A stretch of 64,000 nt of DNA from Psococerastis gibbosa (Eukaryota > Arthropoda > Insecta > Psocodea > Psocidae): the NCBI GenBank assembly GCA_963971405.1, contig OZ020489.1, positions 45,524,510 to 45,588,509 on the forward strand, in the 5' to 3' direction. Made by a program: the position numbers and the translations under genes. The number at the start of each line of letters is the position of its first letter. The first letter of the stretch is position 1. Under the pieces are notes generated by a model. It searched no databases and had not been told where the DNA came from. It saw nothing but the letters and a program-made list of their open reading frames with translations. Of this stretch, positions 11,274 to 24,371 are shown piece after piece.

Positions 11274-14200
11274 CTATGAGGAGGGAATACGGCCATAGGT
11301 TCGTCTGAACTTGCTGTCGATGCCCGTGAGGTAGTAGGTGCCGGGCGCAAAGTCCTGATACGCGCCCGTCGGCGTGTAAGGGGCCTCATGGTTCATCGGC
11401 TCCCTTGCCCCGATCATCTTCTCAAACTCGGCGGGTGACTTGCGTTCGCGGCTTTCCAGTCGGTTCTTGATCGAAGACAGGGAGCGACACAGCGCCTCCA
11501 GCTTGTCATTCTGAAATGAAAAGAAGAAAAAATTTATCACTACGGACCTTGAATAGCGTTTAGTATGTGAGTAGGAGCACGGACATTGGGTGTACATTTT
11601 GTCATGCTGTAGTGCATAGTATGTGGCCATCACTAACAACGATTGGCCACAATTGCGACAGCCAGAGTACATGTTTTCAGTATTTCCGCTCCTTCAAGAG
11701 CTGTTACCAAACAGTGATATTCACTGCCATGTACAATATTGTATTATATATCAAAATGTAGAGAAACACATTTTCTAAGGGACGCAACAATTGACATAAC
11801 AGTGATAATAGTTATAACATAACAGTTATACGATCAATATTTGGACATCCTCAATATCCGTTTCTAGATCGAAATAAATTTCACAAGAAATATCCATTGT
11901 AGATCCGTCAAAAATATCATATCCTTTAGAAAAAAAACTCATCTACGCTTTGATATATGGCCATCATTAATACCGATTGGCCACAGTTTTTGAAATCCTA
12001 CCTCCGGATACCCTAACTATCGTCCTTGATTTGTTAAAAACCAAATTCAATAACAATTGGCCAATAGGTCTCAATGAGACGGGCACATATTACATAACAA
12101 AATGTCGAGGAGTATTAACGTGCGCGGCAGCGCACGAGCCAAGTTCCATCGCCCGCCTGACTGTTGCGCGACCCAGTAGTTATCCACGAAAGAGCTTAAA
12201 CGTGAAAATTGGCACTTTTGAGCCCCTGTAGTTTTGCCCCCAATGCACCTATGACGATGAAATTTTGAATTTTTCCTCAAGTTATACTTCTCTATAACAT
12301 ATTTAAAAACTTAGGTTCCAGGTTCACAGGGGACTGAGATACAGATACCTGAAAACCCCGAAAAAACGAACGATATATATATATAGATGAGTGACTGATA
12401 AAAATGTTTAGACACTTCTGCTGTACCTGGAAACCTGAAATTTTGCGTGTAGTTAGGTAATGTATTCAAACCAACAGAAAAATTATGAAATCCAAAATAT
12501 CTGCTGTCATTTCTGAACTACAGCGCAAAATGTGCTTATTCTGAGCTTTTTCTAATATGACATCCCTTGGACCTAGAAAAGTGAAATTTTGCATGTAGGC
12601 AGGTAATAAATTAAAACTAACAGCAAAGTTCCAAAATCCAAAATATTCGCTGTCGTACCTAACAACAGCGAAGAAGTAAAAAACTAAAGCGGCTTGTCGT
12701 TCTTAGATGCATGTTGCATGGTAATGTGTGCTTTCATGCCTTATTGCTGTTGTAGTTTCTGCTACTGCTGATATTTCTCTGTTAGCTGTTGTTGTTTTTG
12801 CTGTTGTTTTTGTTGTTGTGATTTTCAATTTCTTGCCTTAACCTTAACCGTGGTGATTACATGACTTTGCGACTTTGCATTAAAGATTGAGTCCTCAGCC
12901 AGTGTACACCACGGTGCCACCACTTAACATACAAACAGCAGTTCGCCTATATCCAATCGTACATTACGTGTGTTATATTAAAAGTATGATGTCACAAGTA
13001 GACCAACTGCAAAAAGTTATGAGATCCCAACAAAAACACTCCGTGTAAAAACAGGCCAAGTTCCTAACACCGATCTTGCAAAAAGTTTAGCTATTCAAAG
13101 TAATGAGATCTTAAATTTGACCAAGTTCTTTGGCCATTTAAAGTTATGAGATAGCTAGGGTTAAGGGCCAAGTTCATAGGTCACAGGATTTTTCAAAATA
13201 TATGGCTGCGTTTTAGATAACTTGACCTGGCAAATGATGTTTTAAGACTGTGCTATTCAAAAGCAGTCTCATTAATTCATTGTGAGCCTATATTTCGATA
13301 CCGTCATTAACGCTAGAATACTGGGTCGCCTATTCGTATGAAAATAAGACGCTCCTGGTGAAGTTGTGTTATTTCTTAGGTTAAGACCCAGGCCAAGTTA
13401 TCTAAAACGCAGCCATATATTTTGAAAAATCCTGTGACCTATGAACTTGGCCCTCATCCCTATCTCATAACTTTAAATGGCCAAAGAACTTGGTCAAATT
13501 TAAGATCTCATTACTTTGAATGGCTAAACTTTTTGCAAGATCGGTGTTAGGAACTTGGCCTGTTTTTACACGGAGTGTTTTTGTTGGGATTTCTAATTCC
13601 TAATTTTGACTGATGATCGATACTTAATTTTATTTTGCACACGTATAAGCCTTTTTCCCCTGCAATTGTCTCTTAAGGCATGAAATAGTAATCATCCACC
13701 TAAGCGACGTGAGAATCATTCGATTTGGTTTAATTAACGAGACCACTTACATATTGAGCCTTCTCGCCGATACGTATGGAGTAGAAAGTGGAGGCGAGTC
13801 CTGACCCGTATGAGAATAGAGCCAGACGGCAGCCAAACAGCTCATCGACTGGCCGGCTGAGGAGAAAAGAGGCGAGGCCGCCGTACAGGGAGGGTGTGTA
13901 CATGTTGCCGACTTCCCTGGCCAACCACAGCGAGGGCTCCGTCAGCTGGCTGAACTGCTTTCCGGACACCTCCATGAACGTCTTCTCTATCTCCTGAAGG
14001 TCAAACAGTAAAGAGTTAGAGTAAAGATGTGGAAAATTTGGCATAAACATTCGTACCAGAGGCTCCCCCTAGCAGGGGTGGTACCTACATTTTCATTTCT
14101 CTGATTTCCCTGCCTGTCAATCTAGAAAGCCACATATTTTTATGGTACTCTGTACAACTACGGTTATAAGTATAACACACGATTTAGTAATAAGTTATAG

Positions 14201-17200
14201 CCATAGTCTTGTTCAGTATGTGAAAATGACGTACTTACCTTGTTGAAGAAGCTCTCCTCGACGGTGACCTGGGGCACGGTCATGTGTCTCTCGCCCTCGG
14301 GCAGTGCCAGGTAGTCGTTGTAGGCCAGCCTAGCGAACGACTTCCTCACCATCTTTGTGAATGGACAGTGGAACAAGATGGCGTCGAAATCTGAGATTGT
14401 GTTGACCGTCTTGACGCCCTCCGCCTTGGTTGACTTCTCCTTGTACCGGTTGTACGCCTTTAAGAACAAAATCTATTACCAACAATTTTCGTAAGAACCT
14501 TACTACCTAGGATTAGTCAAAATATTATAATGCTCGTTAGGTGGGTGGACGAAGCATCCAGACGTCAGCAGATTGGCTGATTTAAATTTGGTATTGTGTG
14601 AGTCTGGAGCCTGTATGGCCCAATTTCAAGCAAACTTTCCACGCGAGCATCGTGCTGATTGATCAAAAGGTTTGACTTCATACGGCAGTTGGCGTCAACT
14701 ACTTCTCTATAGAACTCAAATCCTGAAAAAATAAAACTTTAGCAACACAGTCAGTTGTATTGTAACACATTACCTTATCTAACGCAGAGAAGTAACACAT
14801 AATGGACAGCGCCCCGTCCACCACTGGGTACTCTGAAGACAGGTCAGGCTTGTAGAAGTCATACGCATGCGCAAAGTACGACGACCGCACCCCGCGTTCT
14901 ACGATAAGGGGCGCATTCGGGCCGACAATCATGGCAATGGCCCCGGCGCCCCCCGTGGGCCGCGCGGCGCCCTTCGCATAGATGGCGATGTCAGCGCAGA
15001 CGACGAGCGCAAGCCTGCGGTCCCACGCGGAGCTCTCGACCCAGTTGACGGCGTTAAAGAGCGCGGCGGTGCCGCCGTAGCACGCGTTGGTCGAGTCGAC
15101 GCCCTCGACGTCGGAGTGTTCCCCAAACAGCTGCATCAGCACTGTCTTGGCCGATTTGCTTTTGTCAATGATTGTCTCAGTGCCCACCTGAAGGGAAAAT
15201 ACAAAATTACGTATTAATAGGCAATCGGATGGGAAAGCCTCATTAGTGTAAAAGTATCTCCTGAAAAATTAATCGTAGAGCTCCCTTATATATATATATA
15301 TATATAAAGCTCCCTAATATACATCATACTTCTTTCTAACATAATTTGGCCACATTTACGAATTTGCTCTGAAAAAAAAACAATTGGTTTGGTAGTCCCG
15401 AGGAAAAAGCTTAAAAATTGTGATGTTAGTGTAGACTACAAATCATGTACCAATCGAAATGTAAAGGAGCATTTCTGTTAATTTAATGGATACTTTTGGC
15501 GGCTCTGCGATCGACATTTCCTGGGAAAATCGAGGGGGCGGCGGTGGCGGACCCCCTCTTGCAACTGCTTAGGATATATCCCCTATCCCAAAGCACTGAA
15601 TTAATCGATGACATTGCATATTCTAGATCGGGCAGACCGACCAATACATTACCACACAGTAATAATGACACAATGCATTTCAGCGTGAATTTTTTTTTTA
15701 CCCCCAGGGGTAAGCGACCCCCGCATTTTGTCAAAATTAATGGCGACTACAATATATGTGAATTTAAAAGAAATCGTTGGAGCCGTTTTGGAGATATAAT
15801 TTTTTTATAAGTTTTTTTTTAGTTTTTTGGGAGTAAGCCGCCCCCCCAACTGAGGTAGTCCACATAAAAAGAACCGGTTCGAGTTTACTCGAACATGCTT
15901 TCCAAATTATCAAATTAGTAGATAGAGAAAATGAGTAATTTCATGGTACCGGCAAATAATTTTCCTATGGCTAAATTTCGGACATCTCGGGATGGGGGGG
16001 GGGGGGGGGGTTGTCCACCTGACGTCACTGGAGGTGTGAGGTAAATTCTAGATACGTCAGACCATCACATTAACACACAGCAATAATGACAGGGATCGCA
16101 ATGCATTAGAGCGGGAATTTTATATCATTTTTTTCAAAAAAAATTTTTTACACAAAACCAAATATTTTTTCGGGAAAGCAACCTGTCCGGTTACTCAATT
16201 TAACACCTAAAACATGCCTGAAGGTAGAAATCATCGATAGAATGGTCTCGCAGAAAAATTATTTTTTAGTCATTTTTCATTAAAATTTAGTTATTTTTAT
16301 TTTTTTACCCCCAGAAGCAAACTATCAAGGGGCAAGCGACCCCCCGCATTTTGTTAACATTAAAGGCGACTACAATTTATGTGAATTTAAAAGAAATCGT
16401 TGGAGCTGTTTTTGAGTAATAATTTTTTTAGACGTTTTTTTTTAGTTTTTTTTGGGGAATAAAACCCCCCCAAATTCGGAAATCGATGAACAGACAGACA
16501 GACAGACAGACAGACAGATAGACATTTCGTAAAAACCACTTATTTCGGTTCCGGGGACCTCAATACGTGTAAACCCGTTGGAAACTCGGAATCGAAAATT
16601 TCTACCATCACAAAGCTTTTCTTATACTTCGTATAAATTGGAAAGCAATAAGTTTCCAATATCACAAATTACACATAGTTTTCTTGGACAAAATCAGTTA
16701 GTGGAAATAATTTATTCACTACATGCTCCCGGAGACATTTTAATTTTTAAAAAAATATTTCCCTGCGAGCTTTATTTACTTAGTGAAGTAACTTTACGTC
16801 TTTACCCTCTTAACCTGAAACCCTTATACGTTCCAAAAGTCTTACCTCGAGTCTGCCAATGTCCGCAGGTGAGATTCCATTGCGCTCAAACAAATTGTTT
16901 ACAACTGTCAGACAGAGGGAGTTGACGTCTTCGCGGTCGTTACAGAAGACCATCCGGTCTTGCCCAAGACCGATCGTATACTTGCCAGTCGAGACACCGT
17001 CGAAGTTCTCTAGCTCTGTCTGGTCCACGTACTGGGACGGGATGTACACCTACAGCATAATGTATACATATTTAATATTTTATTTATTTTATGGGAGCCT
17101 TGCGAGCTCTAGCAAAAATCCAATAGTTTTCTCGTGCAACAGACAAGCTGGTCCGCCCGGTAGTTGGTCATGCATGCAACGAGACACATTGTCAGTAATG

Positions 17201-18861
17201 TGAAGGGCAAATACCGCAGTCTTGTTCGTAGGCTGTGTGCACCAACGAAAAATAGAATAGATCGCGCCCAACCATAAGCTAAGGGTAAACGTGGCAGCAG
17301 ACAAACTTTCACACGAGTCGGTCAGCGTAACACCTGTGTTTGCACCATTCGTTTGCACTGCGCATGCTCACGGACTCTAACCACAGAACATCGTATAATT
17401 ATATATTAGGGCTGCCACATTCCGTGGTTTAACTCAGAATTCCGTGGGAACTAATTCTATCCCGAGAAATTTCCGGGATCAACAATTTTTGAGGTTTTTC
17501 TGTGGATTTTTGGGGAAATACCTATGCATACCAATATTTGTATGCCAATTTATGGAATCATGTCAATTTGTGATGGTTGAATCTGAAGCTGACGGGTATT
17601 TTTTATCGGCTGCAATTTAAAGTTACAATTAAAATTTAAAATAACCAGATAAGGTTAGGAACCAAGGTCATGGACAGATGAGAGTTAAAAAAATCATATC
17701 ATATAAAGGGGACCAACATTTTAAAAAATTCCGGAGTATTCCGTATTCCGTGAATTATTTAAAAATTGTTAGGAATACGGCTAAAGTCGTTTGGCTGCCC
17801 AGCCTGGTACTCATCGTAGCCTACCATCATTAGTATTTAGTGCATTTAGTTTTTTTCTACTACTGCACCTAATAAGCTAAATGATGAAGCAGTGACACAC
17901 CTAAATTTCAAATTATGTAAATAGGATTAAAGAAGCTTGTGTTTTGATATTACTAAATAATTAACGGAAAAATTAAAATTCCACAATTAAAAATTAATTA
18001 GACTTATATTGTGCTTGCAATTGAAAACTTCACTGCACTTTACAGAATAGTCAGCAGCACAGAACACCAAAATAGCATGCAGTACCGTAGGCCAAAAGTA
18101 AATTACAGTATTACAACCCTTCATATTGAACTGTGGCCTACACGTACCTACAGTACCCACTGTTCATAGGTACTCAAAAATTGTTGATCCCGGAATAGAA
18201 TTATTTCCCACGGAATTCTGAGGTGAACCACGGAATGTGGCAGCCCTAATATATAATTATACGATGTTCTGTGGTTTGAGTCCATGAGCATGCGTAGTAC
18301 AAACGAATGGTGCAAACACAGGTGTTACGCTGACCGACTCGTAACTTTCCCATCGGCTTTAAGTTGAAGACAGTTGGTCATGCATGAATGGAGCATGCAA
18401 TGTGACAGGTTGTCGGTAATTTGTACGACAAACACGGGTGTACGTGCGCTGTATGTACAAGCAGGGCCCAAGGCCGTCACCGCCAATGTTGAGCATCCTT
18501 GGACCCTCGCAATGCTTTTTATTGACAATACCACCAGCGACTATAAATAGCCCTAATTTGCCCATCACGGTGATCACACAGTTAACGGAGTGACACGCTA
18601 CACCCCCAATATCTTCACAGTCACATTTCACATGGGAAACGTCGAGCTTCGTGACATTCGGAGTGTGACACGTACAGCCATCAAAGAGGTCTCAACATTA
18701 TAAGAAAAGTAATTTTTTTCTGCACACAGCTTAAAAAAGATAAACCGAATAATTTACCGGGAGTAAAAACGTATAAAATATGAAGGAGAGAACAAGATTG
18801 GATTGTCTACCTCGATAGCAAGTATTCCGACATCCTTGGGCCACTTGCTGCTAGACGCCAT
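11274..18861 (-). CDS. HMGCS1: Hydroxymethylglutaryl-CoA synthase, cytosolic type
   Basis: Condenses acetyl-CoA with acetoacetyl-CoA to HMG-CoA, the entry step of the mevalonate pathway (in insects feeding juvenile hormone and dolichol, not sterols). Six coding exons, all in phase 0 with GT-AG introns: 18811-18861, 16846-17049, 14774-15187, 14239-14457, 13751-13993, 11274-11510, giving 455 aa. It begins [17 protein letters not shown] and has no mitochondrial leader, so it is the cytosolic form. Catalytic residues fall where the animal enzymes have them: Glu89 (VGTETIID), Cys121 ([11 protein letters not shown]) and His253 (ILFHCPF). The C-terminus stops at RTYGRIPSS, without the longer tail of mammalian HMGCS1. 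A TTTTGTTTCAG just upstream of the ATG (about 18887) suggests a leader intron, so the promoter lies further upstream. Exons are clearly GC-richer than the introns. Confidence 0.97.
13024..13590. mobile_element. Foldback MITE in HMGS intron 5
   Basis: Two arms of about 205 bp (13024-13229 and 13388-13590) are inverted copies with only scattered differences; the outer ends read CCCAACAAAAACACTCCG and its complement. The short loop (13230-13387) is unrelated. No coding. I could not fix the exact ends or a target duplication, so no superfamily is assigned. Confidence 0.75.
15490..16650 (+). repeat. Dispersed (GACA)n repeat, composite copy
   Basis: A full-length copy starts at 15866 with AAGAACCGGTTCGAG and ends near 16650 with ATAAATTGGAAAGCAAT. 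A second truncated piece of the same family (about 15490-15860) lies directly before it in the same orientation. It includes a 14-G run near 15997, and a GACA microsatellite at about 16490-16527. It lies inside HMGS intron 2. No coding capacity. Confidence 0.7.
17153..18460. repeat. Inverted-repeat element in HMGS intron 1
   Basis: Arms 17315-17493 and 18173-18341 are inverted copies of about 170-180 bp (shared core GCAGCCCTAATATATAATTA and GATCCCGG). Outside the arms, 17153-17240 and 18372-18460 resemble each other in direct, not inverted, orientation (TTGGTCATGCATG, then GTCGGTAAT-like sequence). That combination is not what a simple MITE shows. The 680-bp centre has no open frame of note. 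Confidence 0.65.
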
Positions 18862-18889
18862 ACTTTAGTCTACTTCACAACTTTTTCTG

Positions 18890-19724
18890 AAACAAAAAAA
18901 ATTATAAGTTAAACCAAATAGATTTATGGAATACTAATGGAAGTTTGTGATTTAAATTAACAAAATAAGAAAATTCTACAAGAAAAAATTAAAACTTTGA
19001 AAATACCGCGGTCCGCGAAAAAAAACCATGAACAAACCTTGCTCAAAAATTCACAAAAAAGGTACAATAGCGTTGATGAAGCACCAACTCCTTGGTGCCT
19101 ATCTCTTGCAAACAGGCAGGCACAAATGTTAGTTGTTAAGTGCATAAACGTTGTGAATAATATTTTTCGTTTTGTCGCACTCAACTCAGTCAGCCGATGT
19201 CTCCGACGAGTCTGCTACGGACTTTGCCTCTTAACCATTGTCCATTAGCTCAACGGACACAGCCATTTCTCCCCCATTCCAGCTAGCTAACTGGACTACA
19301 CAGTTTGCGGGTGTCAAGTCTCACCGAATTTCCTTTTCGTCTGCTTTTCTCCCTGTGAGCCGCCACTGCTCTAAATGCTACCTCTATCGACCAAACATAG
19401 CCTACTGTACAATATAATGATGTAATGGACAATGACATTGATTTACACGACGGATAGTGCTGATTACGAAGAAGTTATGGGAGGAAAATCATATAGCACC
19501 ATACTTTTGGTTGATGCTTTATGCATATTATGCGGCGGACTACAGGGCAACATACTAACTGCCAAGCACACTGGCTAGATAACAATTAGGGTAGGCGTGT
19601 CAAATTAAAAGTATTTCACACTCTCTTAGAACTGGCGGTGTTACTATGCTACGCAAAATTTGCTGTATTATAGGCACTGCATCAAATCATTCATGGAATG
19701 CAGATGGTCTGATAGTCTCAATTA
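18890..19724. other. HMGS upstream region
   Basis: Probably holds the non-coding first exon and promoter of HMG-CoA synthase, because a likely leader-intron 3' splice site sits at about 18887. I could not identify the matching 5' splice site or a core promoter with confidence. Confidence 0.35.
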
Positions 19725-20010
19725 AAGAACCGGTACGAGTGAACTCGTACATGCTTTCTTATTTATAAATTAGTATACGGTAGGTACCGTATTAGATAAT
19801 TTTGAGTGTTGTAGTTATAATAGGTAAATAATTGTCAGAGGATTCTCCATACCCGGATGATTGGTACCGTCTATAATGGACAGACGAATATAATATTGTC
19901 AATACATGCAATACACTGGGTTACGAGCTTTCCTTATACCATAAACGGGGGCGAAGCGAATCAGCTTTGTCGGTTTATACTCCGCATAAATAAATAGGAA
20001 AGCAATAATT
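19725..20010 (+). repeat. Dispersed (GACA)n repeat, internally deleted copy
   Basis: Begins AAGAACCGGTACGAGTGAAC, the same start point as the copies at 15866 and 46224, and ends AATAGGAAAGCAATAA. The middle, including the GACA tract, is missing. Confidence 0.55.
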
Positions 20011-20659
20011 AATTGTCATTAATCATTAATAATATATAATGTTGATGCATAGCAATAATTGAAATTAAGTTGTTGCTCAGAATACCTCAACGTCAACCGG
20101 CGAGACTTAACACTAAATTGGGCAAATTATCATATGCCAGCCGAGCCGCTCTCACATATTTGACTCGCAAAATAGGCTAGTTCTAAAAGCTTCAAACGCG
20201 ATCTCTGAACTTTTGCTGGCGACAATGCACGTGATAACATCTGACCTGACCTGCCCATGTGCAATTTGCATTTAAATAAGGTTCTGATGCATTAGTAGAT
20301 TAAAAACTTTTCAAAGCATTAGAATTAGCAAATATTCCAGCTCCCAGTCTTGGCTTTTCCATTGGGCTGCGTAAGTTGCAGCAGCAAATTCTCTCAAGTT
20401 TGAGAAAATATATTACATTACCGGATGATTCACACCACCCGTCCATGCCCTATATTTCGGTTATTAGGAGGACTGTAGGGATGGGGTAAAAATTTGATTA
20501 TCAAGTTGGAATCGATTTATCATAAGGTCGCATTTAAAAAAATTCTGCGGGTCGGAAACGGGGTTTCTGGTGGATGATAGATGGTATATCTCGGAATTTT
20601 CAAATGCCAACTCATATCAAGTTACATATCAAATAAAAACTAATTTTGTACGTCACTTA
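20011..20659. other. Intergenic, nothing recognised
   Basis: AT-rich sequence between a repeat copy and the 3' end of a LINE; no gene or clear repeat seen. Confidence 0.45.
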
Positions 20660-22290
20660 TGATTATGAACCTCTTCTTCTTGAGTCGCAATCTAGGCATT
20701 GGCTTGCAGCGAATGTTGTATTTTTCTCCTTCATCCTTGTCTGTTTTGTGTTTCAGTTCTTTGTAGGTGTCGCACCCTAGGTCCTTCATGGCATGCTCTA
20801 GGTACTCCTTCCTCTGTCGTCCTCACGAGTTGGTGCCTTCAAACATACCCGCAATGATGTTATTGAGGAGCCCTTCGTGTCTCAGAAAATGCCCCATCCA
20901 TTTGCCTCTTCTTATTGAAATGGTGACCATAATAGCTCCTTTTTCGTTTATTATATGGAGCACTTCTTCGTAGGTTATGTGGTCTCTCCATGGGATTTTC
21001 AAGATTGTTCTGTAGCACCACAACTCAAAGGCTTCCAGATTTTTTTTCTCATGTTCGTAAATGCACCATGTTTCACTTTCATACAAGAGCACACTCCACA
21101 CTAGAGTTTTGAGAAGTCTTTTCCTTAGGCTATATCGAAATCGATGTTGTTAGAATCGAATATCTTTGACTTTATGTTAAAAGCTAGTCTGGCTAAGTGT
21201 ATTCGACTGGATATTTCCTGGAATGGCCTTCATTCTTGTGTTATTTTGCTGCCTAGGTATGGAAAGCTTTTTAATCTATTTATTGCAGCACCGTCAATAG
21301 TTACGTTTGCTTGAGCCCCCGCCTTGGTGATCGCCATAATTTTGGTTTTGCTTACGTTTAACTTCATGTTATAGGTACTTAGTACGGCCTTCATTGTATT
21401 CAGTGCTTCGGAGAGTTGTCGTTCACTATCAGCAGTTAATGCTAAATCGTCAGCAAAACGGATCATATCAATTTTTTCTCCTTTTATCTTTATACCTCAT
21501 TTCTTCTAGAGCAAACTGTACCTTTATATAGCAGTTGAACAGTATTGGAGACAATGAGCAGCCTTGCCTTACTCCTGCCTTTCTTCTAGCTTGGTCTTCT
21601 GCATTTCCGCATCTGATGACCGCTATTTCTTCTTTATGTATAAGGCTCTGATAATTCTTCGGTCTTTGTATTTTATCCCCACCTTTTTAGGACTTCGAAT
21701 AGTTTTTCCCATGAAACTTTGTCAAACGCCTTCTCTAGATCGATAAATGCCACAAAAGTGTTTTTGTTTTTCTTTAGTATTTTTTCTGAAGGTTGTCGCA
21801 AAGCTAAAATAGCTTCTCTGGTACCTCTTCCCCGTCTGAAACCGAACTGGTCATCTGTGAGTATTCTTTCTATAGTCGGTTCTATTCTCTTCAATACTAT
21901 ATTTGTTAAGATTTTAGATGCGTGCGATATCAGACTGAGAGTTTGAAAGTTTTCGTATTTTATGGCTCCCTGTTTTTTCGGCAGTGTTATTATTAGGCAC
22001 TTTTTAAAATCATCGGGTATCATCCCCGAGCGTATGCGTTAGTTATCATTTTGAAAAGGGCTGTTTTGCTTGCTTCTCCGCAGTTTTGGATCAGTTCAGC
22101 AGGGATCTCGTCGATTCCAGGTGATTTTCTTATTTAAGTTTTTTTATTGCCTCACCATATTCAGATCTAAGTATACTATCACTAAACTCCCCTTCTATAA
22201 CCATTAGGTCATTTTCACTCTCTAGATCAATATTAATGTTATCGTCATTTCCACAATAGAGAGATTCTAGATATTGTAGAAAGTCGTATA
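20660..22290 (-). mobile_element. 5'-truncated LINE with endonuclease-RT type polymerase
   Basis: Minus-strand frames give, in order: a linker, the RT fingers with PDDFKKCLIITLPKK and GFRRGRGTREAI, motif A FIDLEKAFDKVSWE (21673-22023), a motif-B-like region with QGCSLSPILFNCYI, motif C RFADDLAL (21230-21466), and a C-terminal part with EAFELWCYRTILKIPWRDHI (20823-21101). This last block is typical of the insect endonuclease-reverse transcriptase LINEs. The frames are interrupted several times and the 5' end with the endonuclease is missing. I am unsure of the clade (RTE-like or related). Confidence 0.8.
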
Positions 22291-22335
22291 CATGTAGTAA
22301 GTTACACCTAGTATATAAAATAATAGTAGTAGTAA

Positions 22336-22711
22336 TAGTCCGGTCAATTTAGACCAAAAAATTAGAGTGAAGTTACATAAAGTCCCAACAAGCTGAATTT
22401 TTGTGAAGTTGTTCAAAACATAATTATAAACAATGTCTGGAAGTTCCCCATCATTCCCCTGTAAGGAAAAAATTTAATTCAAGGTCAAAGGTCAAAAAAA
22501 TGAGTTTTTCGCGATTTTCAGCAAAACGATAAGTTTTATCATAAAAGTACCTCAGACAAAAATTGTAGATCATAAAATTATCTATAAAAAATGTATCAAT
22601 ACTTTTTTTCTTACGAGCCATCGTTTCTGAGATATAACGATTCTAAAAGTTATAAAAGTTGTTATCGTCATAATATGCATGAGTACGCCACGTATATACA
22701 TCTAGAGTTGT

Positions 22712-22748
<37 letters not shown>

Positions 22749-24368
22749 ATGTTTAAATATTTTATTTGATGAACTTATGACAGTCCCAACCAGTCAACAG
22801 AAATTTCTTACTAATACCCACAACAAGTCTCGGTTCATTTCAATGTTGAAAGAAAAGTTTACGGCTGAAAATATATTGGTAAAACAAGCTAATAATGATG
22901 CTGATGTATTGATTATTGAAACAGCAATAGAGCAATTCAATTTGACAAATACAACTATTGTTGTTGGTGAAGATGTTGACTTACTTGTATTACTCACTGC
23001 TCGAACGCCAACTGAAAAAACTATTTTTTTCTTAAAACCAGGAAAAGCTCAGCATCAATAATATATATATTCATCAAAAAGTTTATTTACTTTTATAAAG
23101 TGTAAAGATCATGTACTATTTTTACACGCAATAACTGGCTGTGATACGACATCTGCATTTTACAGGAGGGGTAAAACAGCAGTTTTCAAAATGTTTGAAA
23201 AACAAGATTTAATTCAATGTGCTGAAGTTTTTAAAAAAAGTGATTCAACTCAACAAGAAGTTATTACCAACGGCATCCGCTTTCTTCTTTCTATGTACGG
23301 AGCTCCTAAAAAAACTACCTGTTTAGATAAACATCGATATGCATGTTTCGTTAAAAATACTAAAAATAAAAAACAAGTTCAATTAGCTTGTCTTCCTCCA
23401 ACTTCAGTTGCTGCTCACCAACATCTTTTTCGAGTATATTACCAAGTTCAAGTGTGGCTTGGTTATCAGCTAGACCCTACAGACTGGGGTTGGAAGTTGG
23501 TCAACAATATATTAGAGCCAGTTCAAACTTTACTTCCACCTGCGCCGAAAAAACTGCTAAACATTATTTTTTGCAACTGCAAAAAGGGATGCAGTGCTAA
23601 ATGTGGTTGCAAAAAAGTCGGACTGTCTTGTTCTTTGGCATGCACAAATTGTCAAGGCCGGTCGTGCTCTAATATTGAATCACAAACAATGGAGGATTCG
23701 TTTGACTCCGACGAAGTATCATGCGATACATCGCTATTGACGCAATTTACTTGCATCCAAAATGAAGATGAAGAAGAAGCAGGAGAAGAAGAACAAGAAG
23801 AAGATCAAGAAGAAGAACAAGAATTTGAAACTTACGAATAAGATGAATAAACTTCAACACTTTTTTTTCATTTACATCGCTTTTATCTTTCCCAATCTTT
23901 GAAAATTTCCGTTATTTTGCAATAGTTTTACATTAAACAGGATCACAACTGACCCGTGGAGTAGGCCTACTGGGAAAACCACGTTAACAAAAACGCGCTA
24001 AGTACACTACCTCATAGGTGGCGTGGAAACGTGTGCATATTATGACGATAACATCTTTTATAACTTTTAGAATCGTTATATCTCAGAAACGGTGGCTCGT
24101 AAGAAAAAAAGTATGAATACATTTTTTATAGATAATTTTATGATCTACAATTTTTGTCTAAGGTACTTTTATGATAAAACTTACCGTTTTGCTGAAAATC
24201 GCGAAAAACTAATTTTTTTTTACCTTTGACCTTGAATTAAATTTTTTCCTTACAGGGGAATGATGGGGAACTTCTAGACATTGTTTGTAATTATGTTTTG
24301 AACAACTTCACAGAAATTCAGCTTGTTGGGACTTTATGTAACTTCGAATGTCTAAATTGACCGGACTA
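22336..24368 (+). mobile_element. TIR transposon, Academ-like, about 335-bp inverted ends
   Basis: The left end (22336-22681) and right end (24034-24368) are inverted copies beginning TAGTCCGGTCAATTTAGAC. Both flanks show TAA (22333-22335 and 24369-24371), a likely 3-bp target duplication. Inside lie a TA microsatellite (about 22713-22746) and one coding region on the plus strand (22777-23841). The encoded protein joins an XPG/FEN1-like segment to a CXC-type cysteine cluster, and with the 3-bp duplication this best fits the Academ superfamily as I know it. The coding part is only the C-terminal portion of the expected transposase, so this is an internally deleted derivative. Confidence 0.75.
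22777..23841 (+). pseudogene. XPG-like/CXC transposase, C-terminal part
   Basis: One frame runs through this region with a single in-frame stop near 23060. The first part (22777-23061) has DADVLIIETAI and VVGEDVDLLVLL, the acidic pattern expected of a FEN1/XPG-like nuclease fold. The second part (23191-23841) continues HAITGCDTTSAFYRRGK upstream of its ATG, then LPPTSVAAHQHLFRVYYQV and LDPTDWGW. It then has a cysteine cluster beginning CNCKKGCSAKCGC (tesmin/TSO1-like CXC) and a glutamate-rich tail. I recognise this block order from many uncharacterised insect and cnidarian proteins. The N-terminal half expected in full-length relatives is absent. Confidence 0.7.
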
Positions 24369-24371
24369 TAA

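Noticed and set aside
14867-15217. Plus-strand 116-codon frame with many prolines and arginines
   Set aside because: It is the antisense shadow of the GC-rich HMGS catalytic exon.
23765-23835. Glutamate-rich tail as a separate low-complexity gene
   Set aside because: It is the in-frame end of the CXC-type transposase.
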